A stretch of 21,539 bases of DNA from Coriobacteriia bacterium (GTDB lineage Bacteria; Actinomycetota; Coriobacteriia; Coriobacteriales; Atopobiaceae), in assembly GCA_003150175.1 (NCBI GenBank), contig QAKZ01000089.1, positions 1 to 21,539 of the forward strand, given 5' to 3'. Below, piece by piece: positions 17,701 to 21,539 of this stretch. The stretch's first letter is position 1. Every line of letters starts with the position of its first letter. A model generated the notes under the pieces. It did no database searches, had not been told where the DNA came from, and saw nothing but the letters and a program-made list of their open reading frames with translations. The position numbers and the translations under genes are program-made.

Positions 17701-18294
17701 GCAGGTGTAGTACGAGGAGTGCACAAAGCCCACAACGGTGAACTCGCGCACGGCAAAGGTCTTGTCCAGGTCCTGCGTACCCTCGAGCAGCCGAACCTTA
17801 TCGCCCAGCTTCACCTCGCCCGGCCAGACTTGGTCGGCGGAAAGCAGGCACTCGTCTGGGGCATCAGGCCAAGCCCCGCTCACGAGCAGGGGGCGGTTGA
17901 TGTAGTCGGCGTCGCCGGAGACAGCGGCCGCCTCGGCGTAGGAGCACGCCTTTGCGGCATCGACGTCGAGCGAGTGGAACCGCAGCGTGCACTGCTCGCC
18001 GGCAACGTCCGAGGTGGCGTCCGCCTCGTAGGCGGGCATGACGCCGTCGACGCCTTCGATACCGCGCAGCTGGTTCATCTGCGACTGGCCGAGACCCACC
18101 GTCGAGACCACTCGCGCGTCGCAGAGATTCGTGCCGTCGTAGTACTCGTCGCCCGCAAGGAGCATGTCCTGCCCCGTCATGCGCAGGCCCGCAAAGAAAC
18201 CCGTGCCCAGGGCGGCGATGACCGCGATGGCTATGAAGCGCCCCAGCGAATGGGTGACGGAGCGCACGGTGTCTTTAAAGAAGGCGCTTCTCAT
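14770..18294 (-). CDS. FtsX/MacB-type ABC transporter permease with long coiled coil
   Basis: Large membrane protein of 1174 residues. TM1 is at about 18-36 (LGRFIAIAVIAALGTGFFAG), followed by an extracytoplasmic MacB-like domain. A helical coiled coil of roughly 330 residues, rich in Ala, Gln, Glu, Asp and Lys, follows (many units such as AQLDDAQATLDDSKAQLDAA). The first FtsX core comes next (VFPLIFFLVAALVSLTTMTRM, YKALGYSKAKI), then a membrane segment, a second extracytoplasmic domain, and a second FtsX core (VAAALLAFVVLYNLTNINIAERVREIATLKVLGF). The family acts on lipids, peptides or cell-wall enzymes, driven by a separate ATPase. No ATPase gene adjoins it. ATG 18294 suits TM1 but lacks a good ribosome binding site; a TTG at 18351 is the alternative. 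Confidence 0.9.
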   Translation of the reverse strand: MRSAFFKDTVRSVTHSLGRFIAIAVIAALGTGFFAGLRMTGQDMLLAGDEYYDGTNLCDARVVSTVGLGQSQMNQLRGIEGVDGVMPAYEADATSDVAGEQCTLRFHSLDVDAAKACSYAEAAAVSGDADYINRPLLVSGAWPDAPDECLLSADQVWPGEVKLGDKVRLLEGTQDLDKTFAVREFTVVGFVHSSYYTCSTNAGTTSLGSGRLTSFVYVPESAFAQDYPYTEAFITAKGARELQWGTDAYQAKVDEAVGRIDGMSGELVAGRIDDLRSEAQEKLDEKRAEFEQKKADAQAQLDDAQATLDDSKAQLDAAARKLESSRATIASSEAELTDGQAQYESGVSALVQKRAEASAAFDQAQKQIDDGWASYEDAVGTRAGLVEKRDEANEGLGQLNDGIAKAEAGIAQAQVNIDSLTATIAQLQAELDALDSAAEGYAEQKAALEAQKATCEQKLAEAQAALPALEAQKADLEGKKTTTEVGIQQLDDGIAQIDAQVAGVPERLDAAASELAAQKVAAEQGFADAQAELDAAATRLDAGRRQLADGKAQLAAGQSEYDDGLAQWKAGAEELAAKRAEAQGEFADAESQLTDAQAKVDDIAARDAAVYTLDLTKNIGAESFRSDAGRIDKIAQVFPLIFFLVAALVSLTTMTRMVDEDRVLIGTYKALGYSKAKISSKYLLYAAVASGIGSAIGIVVLSIFLPWFIMGAYAIIYPLPCRPVPIDVGIALASAGLGVGITVAATWAAVSATLREKPSELMLPRAPKAGKRILLERVKPVWRRMSFSWKVTARNLFRYKRRLCMTIIGIAGCTALLLTGLGLQNAINDIIDKQFGELYHYNTTIRMDTDATDAQREAVADRVAADSQGDRAWIFADNAVARIAGATDDDGDQRVEIDVPQDENAFGRLVTMRTRLGHEPLALTDDGALITEKLATRLGVKAGDVIAVYDEDTIGNATGEPREVRIDGVMEYYIGQVVIMSPEAYKKVFGQEPAPNALYAGVSEDAKVRSALSADVLGMDGAKTLIYNDETINSYRNMLKSVDSVVVVLVVAAALLAFVVLYNLTNINIAERVREIATLKVLGFKPHEVDAYIYRETLLLALIGAVAGLVLGVYMEGFVVVTAEVDQVMFGREIHPQSFLLAFALTMVFAVAVTVAMRGKLRRINMVESLKSVD

Positions 18295-18369
18295 TGTGTA
18301 TGGCCGACGCGCCCGCGCCGACCTCTCCCCCGCTCCGATCGCCCTGCTCAAAACTTGTTCAATGCTGTG

Positions 18370-18405
18370 AGTTTATCCCCGTTCAGGCCCGTATAAACCA
18401 CGTGG
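18370..18405 (-). promoter_or_regulatory. Possible promoter of the FtsX permease gene
   Basis: On the minus strand TTTATA (18392-18397) and TAAACT (18370-18375) are spaced by 16 bp, each matching four of six consensus bases. The 8-bp palindrome CCACGTGG (18398-18405) abuts the -35 and could be a regulator site. The -10 is about 76 bp from the chosen start codon. Confidence 0.3.
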
Positions 18406-18494
18406 GACGCCAAGAAGGGCGGGCGGCAAGACGCGCGGGACTATCGGCTGGTCTCGACCGGCGGCCTGCGCCTCGAAGGCCGCAGCGCAGCGCA

Positions 18495-18519
18495 GCCGGC
18501 AGGAAATGACCCCGCCGGC
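18495..18519 (-). terminator. GC-rich hairpin after DUF134-NifX gene
   Basis: Two GCCGGC hexamers (18495-18500 and 18514-18519) can pair around a 13-base loop, starting about 30 bases past the stop of the DUF134-NifX gene. There is no T run, so the call is weak. A CGCAG triplet repeat adjoins it on the left. Confidence 0.3.
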
Positions 18520-18550
18520 CGCGCTTCTTTATATACTCTGCCCGCGCCGT

Positions 18551-19321
18551 TTAGTGGCAGCAGCAGTGGCCGTCCTCGTGGGAGTGGCCCTCGCCGTGGC
18601 CGTGGCCGCCGCAGCCGCATCCCTCGTGGCCGTGCTCGTGGCCCTCGCCGTGGCAGTCGCAGGTGGCGTTCTCGACCTGCTCGAACTCGCCGGCGAGGAA
18701 GGCGGCGACGATGGCGTCGCAGTCGCCCTGGGCGCCCGCATAGATGTCGATGCCGGTCTGCGAGAGCGCGTTGATGGCGCCGCCGCCGATGCCGCCGCAG
18801 ATGAGGATGTTGACGCCGCCGTCGGCAAGCACGCCGGCAAGCGCGCCGTGGCCCGCGCCGTTGGAGCCCACGACCTGGGAAGAGACGACCTTGCCGTCCT
18901 CGACGTCGTAGATCTTGAACTGCTCGGTGCGACCGAAGTGCTGGAAGACGTTGCCGTTGTCGTACGTGACCGCGATTCTCATAGCGCTCTCCCTCTTTGC
19001 CGGCCAAGGCTCGGCGTCGGCTTGCGGAGCGGAGGCATAGGCGACGTTGCCGCCGGAGACGACCAGGCACCGGCCGTTGACCAGCGCGTCGGCGACCTTT
19101 GCGCGGGCGCGATCGCAGATGGCCGCCACCGTGGCGCGGGCGACGCCCATGCGCTCGGCAGCTTCGGCCTGGCTCAGATGCTCGAGGTCCACGAGGCGCA
19201 GCGCCTCGAGCTCGTCGATCGCTAGCGTGATGTCGCGCCCGCTCGCCGGGCCGTCGGGAGAAAACCCGAGGTATTCAGGCTCCGCTCCGACGTTTCTGAT
19301 CTTCTGCCGGCGACCCGCCAT
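18551..19321 (-). CDS. DUF134 helix-turn-helix / NifX-like fusion with His-Cys-rich tail
   Basis: Protein of 256 residues in three parts. Residues 1-95 are a DUF134 domain with a helix-turn-helix (EALRLVDLEHLSQAEAAERM, then GVARATVAAICDRAR). Residues 114-217 or so are a NifX/dinitrogenase FeMo-cofactor-type domain (MRIAVTYDNGNVFQHFG; ILICGGIGGGAINAL), a fold that binds Fe-S or Fe-Mo clusters. The last 38 or so are a His/Cys/Gly tail (CDCHGEGHEHGHEGCGCGGH onward, ending HCCCH) likely to bind metal. AAGGAG precedes ATG 19321. An internal ATG (18982) with GGGAG upstream could also start the NifX part alone. Together these suggest a metal- or cluster-responsive regulator (inference). The palindrome over its own promoter supports autoregulation. 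No nitrogenase genes are present. Confidence 0.85.
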   Translation of the reverse strand: MAGRRQKIRNVGAEPEYLGFSPDGPASGRDITLAIDELEALRLVDLEHLSQAEAAERMGVARATVAAICDRARAKVADALVNGRCLVVSGGNVAYASAPQADAEPWPAKRESAMRIAVTYDNGNVFQHFGRTEQFKIYDVEDGKVVSSQVVGSNGAGHGALAGVLADGGVNILICGGIGGGAINALSQTGIDIYAGAQGDCDAIVAAFLAGEFEQVENATCDCHGEGHEHGHEGCGCGGHGHGEGHSHEDGHCCCH

Positions 19322-19331
19322 GCTTCCTGCT

Positions 19332-19386
19332 CCTTATTTCTGACTTATGACAGAAATAAGGATACGCCGATGCGTCAGGTTTGCAA
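19332..19386 (-). promoter_or_regulatory. DUF134-NifX promoter with perfect 11-bp-arm palindrome
   Basis: CCTTATTTCTG (19332-19342) and CAGAAATAAGG (19351-19361) are perfect inverted repeats around an 8-bp centre. On the minus strand TTGCAA (19381-19386) and TATCCT (19359-19364), 16 bp apart, form a plausible promoter whose -10 overlaps one arm. The other arm includes the AAGGAG ribosome binding site. The same sequence could be a protein operator or an RNA hairpin hiding the ribosome binding site. A 10-bp palindrome GACATATGTC lies just upstream (19396-19405). Confidence 0.6.
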
Positions 19387-19441
19387 GTCTTTTTTGACAT
19401 ATGTCGATAATTGGAGACCAAGCGCACTTCTTGCCTGCAAA

Positions 19442-19454
19442 AGCCGCTGCGGCT
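19442..19454 (-). terminator. Small GC hairpin with T run downstream of the dus remnant
   Basis: On the minus strand AGCCG-CAG-CGGCT is followed by TTTGC. It is a short, weak intrinsic-terminator candidate about 100 bp past the dus stop codon. Confidence 0.3.
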
Positions 19455-19463
19455 AGTTAATCT

Positions 19464-19501
19464 CATCTTTTACCTACCTTTCCAAAGGTAAGTAAAAGAT
19501 G
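19464..19501. repeat. 38-bp near-perfect palindrome
   Basis: The 18-bp arms (19464-19481 and 19484-19501) start CATCTTTTACCTACCTTT and read back with one mismatch around a 2-bp centre. It lies between the dus remnant and the DUF134-NifX promoter. It is AT-rich and has no following T run, so an ordinary terminator is not obvious. A large dimeric operator or a small mobile-element remnant are alternatives. Confidence 0.6.
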
Positions 19502-19549
19502 CAACTATTTTTAGGCCGAGGCCTTGGAAAGAAGTGCGCGCCGCCAGGC

Positions 19550-20281
19550 CTAGCTATACCGCGGCTCATCCGCGAGAAGCTCAGTGGCAAAGATCTGCCG
19601 CACAGCCGCCTCGTACTCGTCGGCACGACGGAGCTTTCTCACGGCACGGTGAACGGACTGCGGATCGGCGAAGGAGCACCTGGCGTACGACCACCACTCC
19701 TTCATGCGGAACACCGCGTTGCCGCCCATCTCATCGGTGTAGGCACGATAGAGCTCATCGTGGAAGCGCTCGAGCTCCTCGCGCGTAAGCCCTGCGCCGC
19801 CGCGAATCTGGCGCGCAAGGGCGGGGTTGGCCAGGATTCCGCGTCCGAGCAACACGTGTCGCGTCTGCGGATATTCCGCAACCAGCGCCTCGTAGTCCCC
19901 CGGCGCAAAGACGTCCCCGTTGTACGCCACGGGAAACGGCGCCTGCTCGAGCGTCCGCCCATAGAGCTCGCGCCGCGGCTTTCCGCTGTAGAAGTCTTTC
20001 TGAACACGGGGATGGACGATGAGCTCGCGGATTCCTCAGCGGCAAAACAGCTCGAGGATCTCGTCGTACTCCGCCTCTTCTGCAATCCCGACGCGCGTCT
20101 TTACCGAAACCGGCAGCGGCGAGCGCTCACACACGTCGGAAAGAAACGCCTCGAGCCGAGTCGGGTTACGCAGGAGGCCGGAGCCCTTCTCCTTTGCGAC
20201 GACCGTTCCCGAGGGACAGCCGAGGTTGAGGTTGATCTCTGTATAGCCCATGCCCGACAGCAGCTCGGCCGCCCAGACGAA
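19550..20281 (-). pseudogene. tRNA-dihydrouridine synthase, 5'-truncated and with an in-frame TGA
   Basis: Dus enzymes reduce uridine in the tRNA D-loop using FMN and NADPH. The visible part begins [20 protein letters not shown], continues with the catalytic-Cys motif [17 protein letters not shown] and the FMN/tRNA motif PVSVKTRVG, and after an in-frame TGA (20036-20038) continues in the same frame with GIRELIVHPRVQKDFYSGKP, VAYNGDVF and LLGRGILANPALARQIRGG to the stop at 19550. The N-terminal part of the barrel (APLEG-type start) is absent and is replaced by GMP synthase sequence. The nonsense codon separates the catalytic Cys from the FMN phosphate-binding half. I see no sign of selenocysteine or stop-codon readthrough. 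It is most likely a dead gene. Confidence 0.8.
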
Positions 20282-20527
20282 GCGGTCGGTGGCGTCCACG
20301 TAGACGAGGTTCGCGTCCATCTGGTTCTCAAAGACGTCGACGACCTGCTCGCTCTCGCCCTTGCGCATAAGGCCGTGGTTCACGTGCACGCAGATGAGCT
20401 GCTTGCCGATGGCCTTGATAAGAAGTGCCGCGACGACGGAGCTGTCGACGCCGCCGGAAAGCGCCAGCAGGACCTTCTTGTCGCCTACCTGCTCGCGGAT
20501 TGCATCAACTTGCTCGGAAATGAACGC
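20279..20527 (-). pseudogene. guaA: GMP synthase (guaA) ATP-pyrophosphatase fragment fused in frame to the dus remnant
   Basis: After an in-frame TAG (20528-20530) the minus strand reads [18 protein letters not shown], then the PP-loop [16 protein letters not shown] and [20 protein letters not shown], ending VYVDATDRF. This is the start of the GuaA ATP-pyrophosphatase domain. Normally LGKLAG-type sequence would follow; instead, at 20279-20281, it runs straight into dus codons (VWAAELL). The amidotransferase domain and the C-terminal dimerisation domain are missing. The only potential starts are internal GTG/CTG codons. An intact guaA should exist elsewhere, since this piece cannot make GMP. 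Confidence 0.82.
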
Positions 20528-20565
20528 CTAGGCAAGCTCAGGGGTGGAAGAGAAGGGCACGCAAG

Positions 20566-21264
20566 ATGGATCGATACCTGAGGGAAACGCCAATACTCGA
20601 CTACGGCAGTGCCCCCATCCAGACGCTGATTCACGAGCGCGGCTGGAGCGAGCTTCCCGAGTTCGAACGCGCACGTGCCATCTACTACTTCGTACGCGAC
20701 GAGATCCTGTTTGGCTATAACGCCGATGACGGCATTCCCGCGTCGCGCGTCCTCGCCGACGGCTTTGGCCAGTGCAACACCAAGGGAACGCTCTTCATGG
20801 CACTGTTGCGCTCTTGCGGCATCCCCTGCCGGGTTCACGGCTTTTTGATTGACAAGAAGCTGCAGAAAGGCGCCATGACCGGCATCGTCTATTACAGCGC
20901 ACCGCAAGAAATCCTGCACAGTTGGGTCGAGGTCCTTCTTGACGGGCGTTGGTACGAACTTGAGGGGTTCATCCTCGATAAAGGCTATCTGGGAAACCTG
21001 CAAGCGGCCCATCCGGAATGCACCGGCGCGTTTTGCGGCTACGGCGTCGCCGTCAAGGACTTCCAGCACCCAGTGGTCGACTTCGACCGCAACGACACCT
21101 ACATCCAAAGCGAAGGCATCACCCGCGACCTTGGAATCTATGACTGCCCGGACGACCTGCTGCAAGAGCATAGCCAGGCCATGTCCGCGCCTAAGGCGTT
21201 TGCCTACTGCCATATTGGCAGGCACCTCATGAATCAGAACATAAAGATAATCCGCAACGCGTGA
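20566..21264 (+). CDS. Transglutaminase-like (papain-fold) protein
   Basis: Predicted cytoplasmic protein of 232 residues without a signal peptide. The transglutaminase-like core shows the catalytic Cys in DGFGQCNTKGTLFMALLR (Cys70) and the His in ILHSWVEVLLDGRWYELEG (His118). The position of the usual third residue, Asp, appears to be Glu133 (ELEG in place of FDPT), judged by spacing. Bacterial members are mostly proteases or amidases rather than cross-linking enzymes, and the substrate is unknown. GAAGGG lies upstream of ATG 20566. The gene is head-to-head with the guaA fragment with only 38 bp between. Its stop codon lies inside a strong hairpin. Confidence 0.85.
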   Translation: MDRYLRETPILDYGSAPIQTLIHERGWSELPEFERARAIYYFVRDEILFGYNADDGIPASRVLADGFGQCNTKGTLFMALLRSCGIPCRVHGFLIDKKLQKGAMTGIVYYSAPQEILHSWVEVLLDGRWYELEGFILDKGYLGNLQAAHPECTGAFCGYGVAVKDFQHPVVDFDRNDTYIQSEGITRDLGIYDCPDDLLQEHSQAMSAPKAFAYCHIGRHLMNQNIKIIRNA

Positions 21265-21290
21265 ACAGGGGTACGTCCCCTGTTCACGCG
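21258..21290 (+). terminator. Perfect 14-bp-arm hairpin over the transglutaminase stop codon
   Basis: CGCGTGAACAGGGG (21258-21271) and CCCCTGTTCACGCG (21277-21290) pair perfectly around TACGT. The TGA stop (21262-21264) is in the left arm. Only TTT follows nearby, so it may be a terminator with a poor tail or a dispersed REP-type palindrome. Confidence 0.55.
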
Positions 21291-21381
21291 CGTTTGGATT
21301 TCGTGTTGGCGTGGCCAGGGCTATGCTAACTTGACTATCTGAACGATTGAGGCGCAGGAGAGGGAACACCGAAAAGCAACC

Positions 21382-21539
21382 ATGGCAAAGAACACCGCGA
21401 ACTATGGTAACGACAGCATCAGACAGCTCAAGGACGAGGAGCGCGTCCGACTACGCCCCGCCGTCATCTTCGGCTCGGACGGTCTCGACGGCTGCGCGCA
21501 CGCCGCCTTCGAGATCCTGTCCAACGCCGTCGACGAGGC
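21382..21539 (+). CDS. Type II DNA topoisomerase B subunit (GyrB/ParE-like), 5' end only
   Basis: The first 52 codons only. The product begins MAKNTANYGNDSIRQLKDEE, then RPAVIFGSDG and FEILSNAVDEA. The last is the N box of the GHKL ATPase in GyrB and ParE, where Glu acts as base and Asn binds Mg-ATP. The spacing from YGNDSIRQL to the N box fits this family. GyrB and ParE cannot be separated from this much sequence. An AGGAGAGGG motif lies about 18 bases before ATG 21382, farther than usual, so the start is less certain than the gene. Confidence 0.85.
   Translation, partial: MAKNTANYGNDSIRQLKDEERVRLRPAVIFGSDGLDGCAHAAFEILSNAVDE

Noticed and set aside
20036..20038. TGA in dus as selenocysteine or readthrough
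   Set aside because: I saw no evidence of recoding, the position is not a known Sec site in Dus, and the gene is already a truncated chimera.
1..21539. CRISPR array, tRNA, rRNA, insertion sequence
   Set aside because: No regular spaced repeats, cloverleaf, rRNA-like sequence or transposase was seen on either strand.

Overview
The window is GC-rich chromosomal DNA. Its gene families (inverted-domain GH3 glucosidase, FeoA-FeoB fusion, EFR1-type flavodoxin/ferredoxin, lone SbcC-like FtsX permease, DUF134-NifX fusion, SdpR/SdpI pair) fit a gut actinobacterium of the class Coriobacteriia, perhaps Collinsella or a relative. That placement is inference from gene content and composition, not from a marker gene. 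No rRNA, tRNA, CRISPR array, intact insertion sequence or phage gene is visible.

Layout. 1-2225 (-): membrane-anchored GH3 glycosidase, running off the left edge. 2311-6225: a signalling block with (i) a LytTR response regulator that has lost its receiver domain and carries a frameshift, (ii) an intact GHKL (AgrC-type) kinase overlapping it by ATGA, and (iii) on the minus strand a periplasmic-sensor histidine kinase broken by two 1-base frameshifts and a 64-bp micro-inversion through its ATP-binding G2 box. 6263-8617 (-): FeoA-FeoB ferrous iron transporter as one polypeptide. 8738-9714 (-): sdpR-sdpI-like operon with ATGA overlap and a perfect operator palindrome on its -35 box. 9932-10120 (-): a 62-residue stub resembling the start of a ClpP-like protein, preceded by about 200 bases of densely structured potential RNA. 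10432-11793 (-): AAA_14/DUF4143 ATPase with lower GC and a clear terminator. 12106-13485 (+): MATE efflux pump. 13514-14269 (-): EFR1 flavodoxin/ferredoxin, divergent from an ArsC/Spx-like gene (14389-14751, +). 14770-18294 (-): a 1174-residue FtsX permease with a very long coiled coil and no ATPase partner nearby. 18551-19321 (-): DUF134-NifX protein with a His/Cys metal-binding tail and a perfect 11-bp-arm palindrome over its -10 box and ribosome binding site. 19550-20527 (-): a decayed chimera in which a piece of GMP synthase runs in frame into a tRNA-dihydrouridine synthase that also carries an in-frame TGA. 20566-21264 (+): transglutaminase-like protein ending in a perfect 14-bp-arm hairpin. 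21382-end (+): start of a type II topoisomerase B subunit.

How the parts relate. The two signalling systems at 2.3-6.2 kb look like a local patch of gene decay, because the long genes on the rest of the window are intact. Metal and redox functions recur (FeoAB, EFR1, ArsC-like, DUF134-NifX). A 13-base sequence from the DUF134-NifX palindrome also occurs between the divergent EFR1 and arsC-like genes, which suggests a small shared regulon. The most unusual items are the micro-inversion, the guaA-dus chimera, the shared DUF134 half-site and the structured leader at 10149-10353.
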